DNA of 64,000 bases from Prevotella sp. (GTDB taxonomy: Bacteria; Bacteroidota; Bacteroidia; Bacteroidales; Bacteroidaceae): assembly GCA_017619375.1 (NCBI GenBank), contig JAFZSL010000040.1, positions 1 to 64,000 of the forward strand, read 5' to 3'. Positions 24,374-33,906 of the stretch are shown here, piece by piece (positions within the stretch are counted from its first letter, which is position 1; each line of letters starts with the position of its first letter). The position numbers and the translations under genes were made by a program. Below the pieces are notes generated by a model, which had not been told where the DNA came from, did no database searches, and was given only the letters and a program-made list of their open reading frames with translations.

Positions 24374-25507
24374 TCACTTGAGCAAAAGAGGGAGCATGTT
24401 GAAGTAGAAACCGTAGGCGTAAAAGAGAAGGATGCCTGCAGCCAGCATGCGCTCGTGGTTCACCCAGAAACGCTCACGCATGAAAGGGTAGATGAGCACC
24501 AAGGGGAGGATGAACCATGAGATTTGGGCAAAACGGTTGGAGTAGGGAGCACGGATGATAAGTATCCAGAAGGCGTTGCAGATGATGTAGGTGTTGAAAA
24601 TCCATTGGTAGTAGGCATCCTCAAACTTACGGCGCCACAAGAAATAGAAACCCGTGCCCACGCCCAATGCACTATAGGCAATGAAATCCCAGCGGAAAGT
24701 AGTAGACACCACCAGTCCCTCTGACCTCATTTGTTGCTCAGTCATGGTGAGATAACCTGTCAACTTGTTATCGTTGGAAATGGAATCGGCGTATCCCGCC
24801 ATCCATCCTTGTATCTGGGTGCCTATCAAAAGCGACACGATGATGCATAGGAGCCATAGTGAGATATACAAACGGCTGTCGTTCACAAACCATGCCAATG
24901 CGGCGGCGGCAATCATCAGATAGACTGAATTGTGAATACCGGCACCCATCAGGGCAATGACCACCATCATGGGGATGTTGTCGGCATAGGCCATGGCCAG
25001 GATGAAGAGCGAGGCTCCTACGCCGTTGCGAACACCGTTGACACCATATACCCAGAAGGTGAACATGCTCATGATCACCAACAAGGGTACGAAATTGTAT
25101 TCTGCGAAGATGCGTCGCATAGCCAGCCAAAGTGAGCCTACATATATGGCTGCAAAGCAAAGGAAATATCCATGGAGCCCGCCGTATTTCGCAAAAAAGT
25201 GGGTGATGAAGGTGTACAACCATTCCTTGTTCCATGTGAACAGGGAGAGATTCGCCTTGTTGGTCACATATTTCTGGAAACCTGCAGCGTAGTTCACCGT
25301 GTCGCCATAAATGCTTGAAACAGGTCTGAAACCCATCATCAAAATGATGACGATACACACCACCATTCCCAACATTTGATTGATGGCGACGAGTTTGTCG
25401 TCAAACACTACGCCACGCGCACACTGGATAAGGGTCCAGATGATTAGGGCAAAGATGATATAGTGGAAATAGTTCCCTAAATATAATGTGTTGAAAAATT
25501 CTGCCAT
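24374..25507 (-). CDS. EpsG/Wzy-like membrane protein, probable polysaccharide polymerase
   Basis: The 377-residue protein is almost entirely hydrophobic with about ten membrane segments. The motif GFRPVSSIYGDTVNYAAGFQKY near residues 58-80 is characteristic of the EpsG family (R-x...D-x-x-x-Y), and the WVYGVNGVRNGVGASLF segment near 150 fits Wzy-type polymerases. It would link repeat units or chains at the inner membrane. It is the only polymerase-like gene in the locus. Confidence 0.82.
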   Translation of the reverse strand: MAEFFNTLYLGNYFHYIIFALIIWTLIQCARGVVFDDKLVAINQMLGMVVCIVIILMMGFRPVSSIYGDTVNYAAGFQKYVTNKANLSLFTWNKEWLYTFITHFFAKYGGLHGYFLCFAAIYVGSLWLAMRRIFAEYNFVPLLVIMSMFTFWVYGVNGVRNGVGASLFILAMAYADNIPMMVVIALMGAGIHNSVYLMIAAAALAWFVNDSRLYISLWLLCIIVSLLIGTQIQGWMAGYADSISNDNKLTGYLTMTEQQMRSEGLVVSTTFRWDFIAYSALGVGTGFYFLWRRKFEDAYYQWIFNTYIICNAFWILIIRAPYSNRFAQISWFILPLVLIYPFMRERFWVNHERMLAAGILLFYAYGFYFNMLPLLLK

Positions 25508-25561
25508 AAGAAGAATCTTTTTAGTGAACTAATGAAGGACCTTTAACAAAAAGGTGAGTTC

Positions 25562-25600
25562 AATGATCTTCAATCTTTAATCTTCAATTTTCAATCTTCA
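25562..25600. repeat. ATTGAA-type repeat immediately after a gene
   Basis: Reading leftward, several heptads of the type GATTGAA / AATTGAA follow one another, and the first GATTGA supplies the stop codon of the glycosyltransferase gene at 25591. A similar array lies at 44339-44390 after the Wzm gene. Confidence 0.65.
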
Positions 25601-26481
25601 TTCAAGTCCCTCGTCTTCCAGCGGATATACCCATACAACGCCAAACCGAAGGGAATGGCACAAAAGGTTAAACCTTTCCGGGGCGATTCGGAGAGAAAAT
25701 GTCGGTTGCGGCAAAGCAGGCTGCTCGACACATAGTGGATGGCTTCCATGAAGCGACGTTTCCTTGTAGGTGCAAGCACCATCGAAGACTTGCGGATGAA
25801 GGCGAAACTGCGGGGGTTGCGGATATACTGCCGAAACATGTTCATGGTTGAACCATCAGATTGGTATTCCACCCGAACCAACGGTTCATTGAGGATGAGC
25901 AACTCATAGTCCTGGTCGATTTGCTCGTACAACCAACCCAACGAAAGGTATTTCTCCCCTGGAAAGATGGGGTAGGGAGGGTATCGGCGTACCACATTGG
26001 TGCGATACACCATCTTCTTGTCACCCTTGCCCCCTTCGTTGTAGTAACGTGCAACGGTGGTGCGCTCACGGTCTTCGGGAAGACGCTTGCCAATCACTTC
26101 CCCTGAGTAGGTGGTGTCTAATCCGATGATGCCGGCCACCTCGTCGTTGCCTTTCTCTTGCCAGAAACGGACAATCTTCTCCACGGCATCGTCGGGCATG
26201 TAGTCGTCGGAGTCGATGCATGTGTTCAGTTCGGTGTCGATGAGACTATAGGCAGTGTTGTGTGCTCCATGCATCCCTTGGTTTTCTTGATAGTGGTAGA
26301 TGATGTCAATCTTACCTTCGGCTTGCCATTCCTTCACCATGGTAGCCGTGTCGTCTGTGCTTCCATCATCCACAATCAGCCAAACGAAGTCCTTGCAGGT
26401 CTGGCGACATAGTGCCTTATAACCCAAATGAAGGCAGTAGGCACGGTTGTAAGTGGGTGTGAATACGGTTAATGTGGCCAT
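25591..26481 (-). CDS. Glycosyltransferase family 2
   Basis: The 296-residue GT-A enzyme begins MATLTVFTPTYNRAYCLHLGY, has FVWLIVDDGSTDDTATMV near 31-48 and the metal-binding NTCIDSDDYMPDDAVEKI near 88-105. A longer in-frame start at 26544 would overlap the upstream gene by 23 bases; ATG 26481 fits family N-termini better. The stop codon lies within an ATTGAA-type repeat. A basic C-terminal segment suggests membrane association. Confidence 0.9.
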   Translation of the reverse strand: MATLTVFTPTYNRAYCLHLGYKALCRQTCKDFVWLIVDDGSTDDTATMVKEWQAEGKIDIIYHYQENQGMHGAHNTAYSLIDTELNTCIDSDDYMPDDAVEKIVRFWQEKGNDEVAGIIGLDTTYSGEVIGKRLPEDRERTTVARYYNEGGKGDKKMVYRTNVVRRYPPYPIFPGEKYLSLGWLYEQIDQDYELLILNEPLVRVEYQSDGSTMNMFRQYIRNPRSFAFIRKSSMVLAPTRKRRFMEAIHYVSSSLLCRNRHFLSESPRKGLTFCAIPFGLALYGYIRWKTRDLNED

Positions 26482-26521
26482 GGGCGATGAATTATTGGAA
26501 AACGACAAGTCGCGGATATTA

Positions 26522-27661
26522 TCATTGCTTTTTTGACAATGCATTAAGATAAAACTCCTCCAACCATCGGCTGTTGCTTTTGATGTCGAAGCCAGCAGCG
26601 GCTACTTTTTCGGCATAGACAGGACGGTCAAATTGCCGTGAGACGGCGGCAATCAGTTTTTCAGCCCATGTCGTGGCGGTCTCATCAAGAGACACCTGTT
26701 CCACCATGTCGGTGATGACAGCCTCTTCGGGGATGTTTTTGGAGATGACACATGGCAGGCCAGTACACTGTGCTTCAACCAATGTTACAGGCAGTCCTTC
26801 AAATAGCGAAGGGAACACCATGGCATCGGCCGCTTGCAGCAATTCGTTCACATCCCTTCTCACACCAAGGAAATGCACCTTGGACTGGAGTCCTTTTTCA
26901 ATGGCTTTCTTTTCTGCCTGTTCCCTCAAGTCCCCTTCGCCTATCAACAAAAGTTGGGCATCGGGGCGCTTCTTCAGCAACTCGCTGAAAATCTCAAGGA
27001 TGAAGCCATGGTTCTTCACCTTGTCGAAACGGCCTACATGGCAAATTGTCAAAACTGTCGGGGCAAGGCACAGTTCTTCTCGTTTCTTCTCTCTTGTCTG
27101 GGGGTCAAACAGGTATTGCCGGGTGTTGATGGCATTTTTCAAGATGACTGCTTTCTTTGCCAGTTGCTTTCCAAAAAGCCATTCTGCAGCCTCTTTCCCA
27201 CAGGCAAGGTAATGGGTCAAATAAGGACGCATCTTGATTTTCATCCATGTGCGGACTATCCATTTCAAGTCAAACTTCACATGGCTGTTGTGGGCATGGG
27301 CGATGATGACGGGGATGCCGCGACGGGCCGCTTCCTGGTAGAAGAAATAGCCTGACTCGGAGCATTGGCCATGGATGATTTGGTATTCGGGATGCTCGTC
27401 GAAGAATGCAGCGATTTGTTTCTTGTATTTTCCGAAAGTGTGAGGACGAAGGGGCATCATGCGGTAGATCTTCCCTCCCATGGAACATATCTCTTCTTCA
27501 TAGTCGCCCTTCTCCTCACGGTGGACAACGAAATCAAACTGCACCTTGTTGCGGTCGATGGCACGATAGTAGTTCATCACCATTGTTTCAGCCCCTCCCC
27601 GGTTCAAGATGGTGAACAGCATCAAAACCCTGATGGGTCGGCTTTCCGTCGATTCATTCAT
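26522..27661 (-). CDS. Glycosyltransferase family 4
   Basis: The 379-residue GT-B protein shows RVLMLFTILNRGGAETMVMNYYR at the N-terminus, written here as the G-G-A-E-T acceptor-domain motif near residues 18-22. It also has LTICHVGRFDKVKNHGFILE near 205-224 and VFPSLFEGLPVTLVEAQCTGLP near 283-304, the EG-x-P donor-binding loop. It is likely to add a sugar to the lipid-linked EPS unit at the cytoplasmic membrane face. Confidence 0.9.
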   Translation of the reverse strand: MNESTESRPIRVLMLFTILNRGGAETMVMNYYRAIDRNKVQFDFVVHREEKGDYEEEICSMGGKIYRMMPLRPHTFGKYKKQIAAFFDEHPEYQIIHGQCSESGYFFYQEAARRGIPVIIAHAHNSHVKFDLKWIVRTWMKIKMRPYLTHYLACGKEAAEWLFGKQLAKKAVILKNAINTRQYLFDPQTREKKREELCLAPTVLTICHVGRFDKVKNHGFILEIFSELLKKRPDAQLLLIGEGDLREQAEKKAIEKGLQSKVHFLGVRRDVNELLQAADAMVFPSLFEGLPVTLVEAQCTGLPCVISKNIPEEAVITDMVEQVSLDETATTWAEKLIAAVSRQFDRPVYAEKVAAAGFDIKSNSRWLEEFYLNALSKKQ

Positions 27662-27688
27662 GGCACTGGTTTGATAATCTATTGGATG

Positions 27689-28456
27689 TTATTTATCGGA
27701 ATATGGGATTTGAATGTTGGGATTCACTTTTTTTAATCCCAAATCAAACATGGCTTGATAGGATATGTTGAGAAGACGATGGGGAACAAGTGCTTTCAAC
27801 CTGTCCTTGAGGTTGCCTTCCTTCTTATACCAAGAGCCCAGATAGTTGTGGGAACAATAACTTTCTTTGTATCTCACAGCCCCTACATGGTCTCTTCCAT
27901 TGAAAAATGGATAAGTGAAAATGTTGATCTCGTTTCCATCTTTTTGAAAACTCTCTATCTTGTCAATAGATCGAAAAGCATGGTTGGTGGACAATGTTTC
28001 TTTGAAAACCACCGGTAGCCCTTTGGTGTCAAGACTCCCGTCCGTTTTGACGAATGCTCGTCCTTCATAGTAGTCAAGTACCTCTTTGATCCATGGGTTC
28101 CCCTTTTCCGTTCCGATGATGGCAGGTTCGAAACAACCCGAATAGTCTTCTCCGATAAAATAGGGAAGATGGAGAAGGTCGTCGAATGGTTTGTAAACGA
28201 GGACGTCGGAATCCATATATATGCCACCGTGGTGGTAGAGTGCATGAAGACGGATGTAGTCGGCTGCAAAAGCGTATTTGCCTTTTTCAAAAGCTTGCTT
28301 CGTCCAAAGCTTGCCGTTGATGTCGAAATGGTTGGTGTCCCACAATACGATTTCGTAGGAGGACAAGTGTTTGCGCCAACTGTCAAGGCATTGTTGGATG
28401 GAGCCGGGGTAGGGGTCTCCGGAAAGCCAGCAGAGATGGATGGTATTGGGTATCAT
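27689..28456 (-). CDS. Glycosyltransferase family 32-like (DXD) protein
   Basis: The 255-residue protein begins MIPNTIHLCWLSGDPYPGSI and contains KYAFAADYIRLHALYHHGGIYMDSDV at about 79-104 (quoted in parts: AADYIRLHALY, GGIYMDSDV). The DSD triad is the metal-binding DXD motif of the GT32/capsular mannosyltransferase-like group (OCH1, TcdA/TcdB-related fold). It starts inside the last bases of the upstream glycosyltransferase gene (4-base ATGA overlap), so the two are coupled. Confidence 0.86.
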   Translation of the reverse strand: MIPNTIHLCWLSGDPYPGSIQQCLDSWRKHLSSYEIVLWDTNHFDINGKLWTKQAFEKGKYAFAADYIRLHALYHHGGIYMDSDVLVYKPFDDLLHLPYFIGEDYSGCFEPAIIGTEKGNPWIKEVLDYYEGRAFVKTDGSLDTKGLPVVFKETLSTNHAFRSIDKIESFQKDGNEINIFTYPFFNGRDHVGAVRYKESYCSHNYLGSWYKKEGNLKDRLKALVPHRLLNISYQAMFDLGLKKVNPNIQIPYSDK

Positions 28457-29694
28457 GAGGGTTGGAAAAGTAGACTGATTTTTTCGACTTCTGATAGATT
28501 GCCATAGTCATGTTGACTAAGGTACTGTATGATGGCGTTCCGCTTGTCTGTGTCTTGGATGAATGACGCCATCTCTCGGGCGCATTGCTCGTTGTCCAGG
28601 GGCACGATGATTCCATCTTTCCCGTTTTCAACTTGGCTTTTTGCCGTGGCATAATTGGTGATTACAACAGGTTTGCAGAGTATTTGCGCTTCGCGCACCG
28701 TGACAGATTTCCCTTCGAAGAGAGAGGGCTGGGCATAGATGTCGCATGCCTTGATGTAAGGGTATGGATTGTCTTTCTTGCCTAATATGACGACCTGGTC
28801 TTGCATCCCCTCCTTGACGATTTTTTCTTTGATGATGCCTTCCATTCCTCCATAACCGATGAGATACCATCGTGCCATTTTGATTCCGTTCTTGGGATTT
28901 TTTGATAAATAGGCATTGATGCTATGGCAGATGGCAGGGACGTTGTCGTAGTTCTTTGCCGTAGAGAACCTGCCCACCGACAAGATGTTGACACATCCTT
29001 CAACGACTGGCATTTCCTTGCCCACTTCTTCAGGTGTGAATAAGTTTGAACGTTCTCTAACAAATTGAGGAAATAGGATGTTCTCGATGACCATCACTTT
29101 TTTTTCAAGTGACGGAAACACTCGAAAGAAACCTTCCGAGGCGCTTTCCGAAATGGAAACGATATGGTCGTAGCAGTTCCATATTGGAAGTTCCATTTCG
29201 ACATTGGTGTCGATAAAGCTGTAATCGGTATGTATCCATGCCGCTTTCGATTTTGCCAGCACTTTGTCAAGCACGATGCCGTGCGGGGTGAGATAGCTGA
29301 TGGCGAGGTCGTAGCATCCCAAGGGGTGAAGGGAGCGAAGATAGGGTCTTACCGCATTGTCCACATACTGGAAAATGGCACTGCCGTCCTTGGGATGTTT
29401 TCGGTGTGCATACCACCGATATTGCCATTTGGCTTTCAGACGGGCAAGGGCGATGCGCCAGTAGCCATCCCTCAACACGTCTTTTATCGGTCGCTCTATC
29501 TGGGCGTATTCAGGTATTTCTGGTAAAAGGTTCACCTGCGGTGGAATCATATCCATCAATTCTCCCCGATGGCTATAGACCATCAGGTCCACGTCGTAGC
29601 GCAAATAGTCCAATGCGTGAAGAAGGCCGATGAGGCTCATCTCTGCCCCACCGAGTTCCATATAATGCATGGCGATGAAGATGCGCTTTTTCAT
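28453..29694 (-). CDS. Glycosyltransferase family 4
   Basis: The 413-residue GT-B protein starts MKKRIFIAMHYMELGGAEMS, with the GGAE motif. It has NILSVGRFSTAKNYDNVPAI near 233-252 and the donor-site segment IYAQPSLFEGKSVTVREAQ near 330-348. Family membership is clear; donor and acceptor cannot be read. It overlaps the GT32-like gene by 4 bases. Confidence 0.9.
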   Translation of the reverse strand: MKKRIFIAMHYMELGGAEMSLIGLLHALDYLRYDVDLMVYSHRGELMDMIPPQVNLLPEIPEYAQIERPIKDVLRDGYWRIALARLKAKWQYRWYAHRKHPKDGSAIFQYVDNAVRPYLRSLHPLGCYDLAISYLTPHGIVLDKVLAKSKAAWIHTDYSFIDTNVEMELPIWNCYDHIVSISESASEGFFRVFPSLEKKVMVIENILFPQFVRERSNLFTPEEVGKEMPVVEGCVNILSVGRFSTAKNYDNVPAICHSINAYLSKNPKNGIKMARWYLIGYGGMEGIIKEKIVKEGMQDQVVILGKKDNPYPYIKACDIYAQPSLFEGKSVTVREAQILCKPVVITNYATAKSQVENGKDGIIVPLDNEQCAREMASFIQDTDKRNAIIQYLSQHDYGNLSEVEKISLLFQPS

Positions 29695-29769
29695 GATGTA
29701 ATATTTGCCGTTGTCTGCATTCCCTCTTTCAGAAAACCATGTCTTTCGCTTCTTTTGAAAGTGACTCCC

Positions 29770-30795
29770 TCAGACTATGTCATCTTTTTTTGCTGATGAT
29801 TTTAGCGAAATCAAAAAACCAGCAGTTTTTATGTAAATGGCATAGGTGAAACGTATGTAATTGAATGTGGTGAGTGCTATTTTTTCAAATATGGAAATAT
29901 ATGGGTTTTTTAAGAATTCTGCTATCGTTTGCTTCCTTATGTCATTGGCAATTTCTATTGCATTTTGATGACATGGAGTTCCTTTTGACCAATATACCCT
30001 TTGGGCCATGTTGCGGTATAGATTAAGAAGACCGTATGCACGAAATCGTTTCTGGTCGGCTGGAATGTCATTCAAACTATATAAATATGTTTTCAAGACA
30101 CTCACCCAACGATTGTTAAAACCTTGTCTTGATAAAGACATTGGACGCTGATTATACCAATATAAGTTCTTTGGCAATAATATGGCTTTCTTCAAACGTA
30201 GATATATACGGATGTTGAATTCGACATCTTGAGCTACGTCTTGGGTAGGTAATTTCTTAAAATAGTTGTCAATCAGCAAACTGCGTTTATATAGTTTGTT
30301 CCAGACCACATTGTATTGAACCTCAATGTTTTTTTTAGAATAAAGGTTAATAATGCAAGATTCTGATGTTAACTCTACAAATTCTTTTTTATCTAAAGGC
30401 TCTATAAATGTTTCAGAAGGCAGGTTGTCCATATCCTTAACCTTCAGTCCATAACACATGGAAAAATCATAATCACCACTCTTGAGGAGATGATGCAGGA
30501 TTTCTATCATCTGAGGATGCAAGGCATCATCCCCATCCACCATCAGAATGTAATCTCCCGAGGCTGCACGTAAACCTGTATTCCTGGCACTGGAAAGCCC
30601 CTCGTGCTCTTGATAGATATATTTGATTCGATTATCTTTTTCTGCGTATTTTTCACATATGATGCCAGAATTGTCAGTTGAACCATCATTCACCAAGATG
30701 ATTTCCAAATAAGAATATGTTTGTCCTAAAACACTGTCCAGGCATTTCGATAAATAAGTTTCAATATTATGTATAGGTATGATTACGCTGACCAT
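29770..30795 (-). CDS. Glycosyltransferase family 2
   Basis: The 341-residue GT-A enzyme has SVIIPIHNIETYLSKCLDSV, EIILVNDGSTDNSGIIC near 31-47 and the metal site DYILMVDGDDALHPQMI near 84-100. The rest is AT-rich and positively charged, as in other GT2 proteins of the locus. Base composition from here to about 43 kb is visibly more AT-rich than the flanking housekeeping genes, as expected for laterally exchanged glycan genes. Confidence 0.9.
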   Translation of the reverse strand: MVSVIIPIHNIETYLSKCLDSVLGQTYSYLEIILVNDGSTDNSGIICEKYAEKDNRIKYIYQEHEGLSSARNTGLRAASGDYILMVDGDDALHPQMIEILHHLLKSGDYDFSMCYGLKVKDMDNLPSETFIEPLDKKEFVELTSESCIINLYSKKNIEVQYNVVWNKLYKRSLLIDNYFKKLPTQDVAQDVEFNIRIYLRLKKAILLPKNLYWYNQRPMSLSRQGFNNRWVSVLKTYLYSLNDIPADQKRFRAYGLLNLYRNMAQRVYWSKGTPCHQNAIEIANDIRKQTIAEFLKNPYISIFEKIALTTFNYIRFTYAIYIKTAGFLISLKSSAKKDDIV

Positions 30796-30924
30796 AAGTA
30801 TAAATGTTGTATCTTATTATGAAATGATTTGTCTGATCTTTTAGAATGTCAACAATAATTATTCCAATGTGGTGAATAGACAAGTACATATAATAGATTG
30901 GGCCGTATCATTTCAATAAATGTG

Positions 30925-31920
30925 TCACTTGATTTTCAGAATATACTTGTTAAAGAGCTTGATGCAATACCAAGCCAAATACGACGGTGCTGCGCAATAG
31001 AATCTGGCCTTGGGCGATGACTTGATGTATGGGGCGTTTTTCTTGATATAGGGTAGAAAGTCGTCGATGATGGTTCTGAACTCTTGATAGGATAATTGGG
31101 AAAACAGGCTGAAACGGTTTTTCATATAATGATATAGGAAATCATCCCGTTGTTCGGATTGGACCCTGTTGAGATTGGGATGCCGATTGGCAAACTCTAT
31201 CAGGCTTTTGCTCACTTTGACGTAATCCCAAGCATGATTTCTCTCAACGTTCACATTCACTGATTGCCCGCTATGGCCTATCCTGTAATTGTAAAGTGTG
31301 GTATCAAGGAAAAACATGGTTTTTCCTAATATATAGGGTGCCATGAACAAAATGGCATCATCGTAAAATACTTTTTCTACAAACAATGGCTGCTCTTGCT
31401 GAAAAATATCCTTTTTATAGGTGCAATACCAGAAACCATACATATAGTATTGATTGCCTGTAGGGATGTATGAAAATGAAGTAGTGCTATAAACTTGATA
31501 ATATTGGATGTTGTTTATCTTGAGCACTGATGACGATTGTTTTCGAACATCATATTTGGCCATGTGGGTGAAAATCAAATCTTCATCACGATGCTTCAAA
31601 TCTTCGATGAATGAGGAAAGATTGCTCAGCCAGTCGTCGCTGTCCAAAAAACGGATGTATCTACCATTGGCATGCTTTAATCCTACATTCCAAGCCGAAC
31701 CGTGACCTCCGTTTTCTTTGTCTATCACTTTGATGGAATGTGGGTATTTCGACTCATATTCATGGGCGATGATGCCCGATTGGTCTGGGGTGCCATCATT
31801 TACGATGATCACTTCCAACCATTCCATCTTTTCATAATCCAAAATGACAGAATCGAGACATTGTCTGACATATTGCTCGACCTTATATACTGGTATCACA
31901 ATGGTAAGAATCTTTTCCAT
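30925..31920 (-). CDS. Glycosyltransferase family 2
   Basis: The 331-residue GT-A enzyme opens with LTIVIPVYKVEQYVRQCLDS. It has WLEVIIVNDGTPDQSGIIA near 33-51, NGGHGSAWNVGLKHANG near 70-86 and the metal site YIRFLDSDDWLSNLSSF near 88-104. It is 3 bases from the LicD gene upstream, so the two are co-translated. The 129-base gap downstream holds nothing recognised. Confidence 0.9.
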   Translation of the reverse strand: MEKILTIVIPVYKVEQYVRQCLDSVILDYEKMEWLEVIIVNDGTPDQSGIIAHEYESKYPHSIKVIDKENGGHGSAWNVGLKHANGRYIRFLDSDDWLSNLSSFIEDLKHRDEDLIFTHMAKYDVRKQSSSVLKINNIQYYQVYSTTSFSYIPTGNQYYMYGFWYCTYKKDIFQQEQPLFVEKVFYDDAILFMAPYILGKTMFFLDTTLYNYRIGHSGQSVNVNVERNHAWDYVKVSKSLIEFANRHPNLNRVQSEQRDDFLYHYMKNRFSLFSQLSYQEFRTIIDDFLPYIKKNAPYIKSSPKARFYCAAPSYLAWYCIKLFNKYILKIK

Positions 31921-31923
31921 TGA

Positions 31924-32883
31924 TTATTCGGACTTCTTGTTGTTCTTGATATTTCGCAAATATCCTTTTTTGCGATGTCTTATCTCATACCAGATGATTT
32001 TGAGAGATAGAGGGCGCTCTTGGGAGAGGAGCCCTTTGTTCTCTTTTAATATGTCGTCTATGGTCTTCGTGTTTTCCAAATCAATATAAAACTCATCATG
32101 GCTTGCTCTCTTGTCTTCAGGGGGGAGTTGCATGTAATCACCATAAAGCTTAGATAAAAACTCATGGTAACCATTGGGTACAAAAATCGTTGTGTCCTCG
32201 AAAGGGACGGTGACGGCCTTTTCAAACCACTGCTTTTCGAAAATCTCATTGGTCAAGGCTGTGCTGTAGCATCTGAGCGTCTTTCCCTTTATCTTCCTAA
32301 TGCGGTCGACGCACTGGTTGATTTCTTCGATGTATTTTTGTTTGAAAGGGGCGTATCTGATTTTCTTGAATATTTTGACAAAAGCGTTGATGATGTTCAA
32401 ACGGGTGAAATCATGAAGAATGTTGTTCCATGACGAATAGGCTATTGACTTACGATATTTCCACATCACGTAATGAAAATCCTCTAGTACTTGATTGGCT
32501 GCAGGGTCTGATTCGTCACCTTCGTCTATGGGGAAAACGTCTATCCAGGGGCCGATGATGTATGGGAATTGAGGATACTCCCATATGGTCCCCTTGGTGC
32601 TATGGAATTTTGCAAACGGATAAGGGCTTTGCCCATCAAGATAAACGGATATTTTGTGGGATGTGCCTTCCAAGGTGTTGCGCAATGCTATAAACCTGTC
32701 GTAGTCTTCCCTTTTCATGAATACATCGATGTCGTCATCCCAAGGTATGAAGCCATGATGCCTTATTGCACCAATCATCGTGCCATATGCTGCATAAAAA
32801 GTGATGTCGTGTTGCTCGCAAAAAGAGGCAAATGCTTTGTAAACTTCCAACAACACTTCTTGGAATTTGGAAATATCTTTCAT
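31924..32883 (-). CDS. LicD-family phosphotransferase
   Basis: The 319-residue protein has the LicD signature TMIGAIRHHGFIPWDDDIDV at about 35-54, with the aspartate cluster Asp49-51 and Asp53. LicD proteins belong to the nucleotidyltransferase fold and transfer phosphocholine or other phospho-groups from CDP-linked donors to glycans. I chose ATG 32883 because the in-frame start 15 bases upstream is TTG. A second LicD gene lies at 62992, outside this locus. Its substrate is unknown; phospho-substitution of the EPS is the best guess. Confidence 0.88.
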   Translation of the reverse strand: MKDISKFQEVLLEVYKAFASFCEQHDITFYAAYGTMIGAIRHHGFIPWDDDIDVFMKREDYDRFIALRNTLEGTSHKISVYLDGQSPYPFAKFHSTKGTIWEYPQFPYIIGPWIDVFPIDEGDESDPAANQVLEDFHYVMWKYRKSIAYSSWNNILHDFTRLNIINAFVKIFKKIRYAPFKQKYIEEINQCVDRIRKIKGKTLRCYSTALTNEIFEKQWFEKAVTVPFEDTTIFVPNGYHEFLSKLYGDYMQLPPEDKRASHDEFYIDLENTKTIDDILKENKGLLSQERPLSLKIIWYEIRHRKKGYLRNIKNNKKSE

Positions 32884-32924
32884 CGCAGTCTTTTTCAATT
32901 AATTAGAAAACAGTAGTCCTGCTT

Positions 32925-33893
32925 TCAGTGATGCTTCAACATATATGCCTTGTGAGCCATCCTGGCACTTGGAGACGTGATGCACATCAACAACAGCAGT
33001 CGCATTTTGGCGAGAATCTCCTTGTTGAAGACATAATAGATGATGTTGCTTCGGATACTTTTCACTAATTTCTTTCGCTCGTCTCTAAATGCCATTGGGT
33101 CTCCGTTGGCATAAATGCAGAAGAGCAGCTTCAACGAAGTTTCTGCCATCCTTGCCTCAGCGAGTTTCTTGAATTGGGGATGGTTTTCCTTGATGAATCG
33201 TGCCACATACGAAACATTGTCATATTCCTCGAATTTCCGCTTGCTTAATGCCAAATGGGAAAGGCTGCCATCTCTTGTCTCACGATGGTAATAACAATGG
33301 GGAGTGTAAAAGACAATGCCGTCCTTGGACAACAATTCGGCCATGAATACGTAATCCTCGGATATCGTTGCTTTCGGAAAACGTAATTTGCCAATATGTT
33401 TTTTGAGGAAAAGTTTGCCTACAGGCCCCCACCAAGCACCTTGCAACAAAAGTCCCAATGCTTTGTAGCTTTCCATAGTTATGGTGTCTTCGTATGTCTT
33501 TTTATCTCCTGGGACATTTGAAATGACAAGACTTGCTTGGGATGATGTCATTTCTTGGATGAGTCGTTCCACCATTACATTCTCAATCCAGTCATCGCTA
33601 TCGACAAACATCACAAATTCGCCTATGGTATGTTTCAAACCAAGGTTCCTGGCAGCAGACGCACCTCCGTTTTGTTGTGAGAATAGCCGTATGCGGTTGT
33701 CTCTGGATGCAAAGTCCTTGCAAATGCTGACGGAGTCATCGGTGGAGCCATCATCAACCAAGATGATGTCCAAATAGCTGTATGTCTGTTCCACAATGGA
33801 TTTGAGACACTGGTTTAGATATGACCCGGTGTTGTAGATGGGAACGATGATGGAAACCAAAGGGGCAGTATGTAAAGGGGCGGCGCTTTCCAA
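32925..33893 (-). CDS. Glycosyltransferase family 2 with TTG start
   Basis: The 322-residue GT-A enzyme shows LVSIIVPIYNTGSYLNQCLKS, DIILVDDGSTDDSVSICKD near 43-61 and the metal site EFVMFVDSDDWIENVMVER near 91-109. No ATG or GTG lies at the expected start; TTG 33893, 13 bases after the upstream gene's stop, is the first suitable codon. It may depend on re-initiation from that gene. Confidence 0.87.
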   Translation of the reverse strand: MESAAPLHTAPLVSIIVPIYNTGSYLNQCLKSIVEQTYSYLDIILVDDGSTDDSVSICKDFASRDNRIRLFSQQNGGASAARNLGLKHTIGEFVMFVDSDDWIENVMVERLIQEMTSSQASLVISNVPGDKKTYEDTITMESYKALGLLLQGAWWGPVGKLFLKKHIGKLRFPKATISEDYVFMAELLSKDGIVFYTPHCYYHRETRDGSLSHLALSKRKFEEYDNVSYVARFIKENHPQFKKLAEARMAETSLKLLFCIYANGDPMAFRDERKKLVKSIRSNIIYYVFNKEILAKMRLLLLMCITSPSARMAHKAYMLKHH

Positions 33894-33906
33894 TTCTGAA
33901 AAAAGT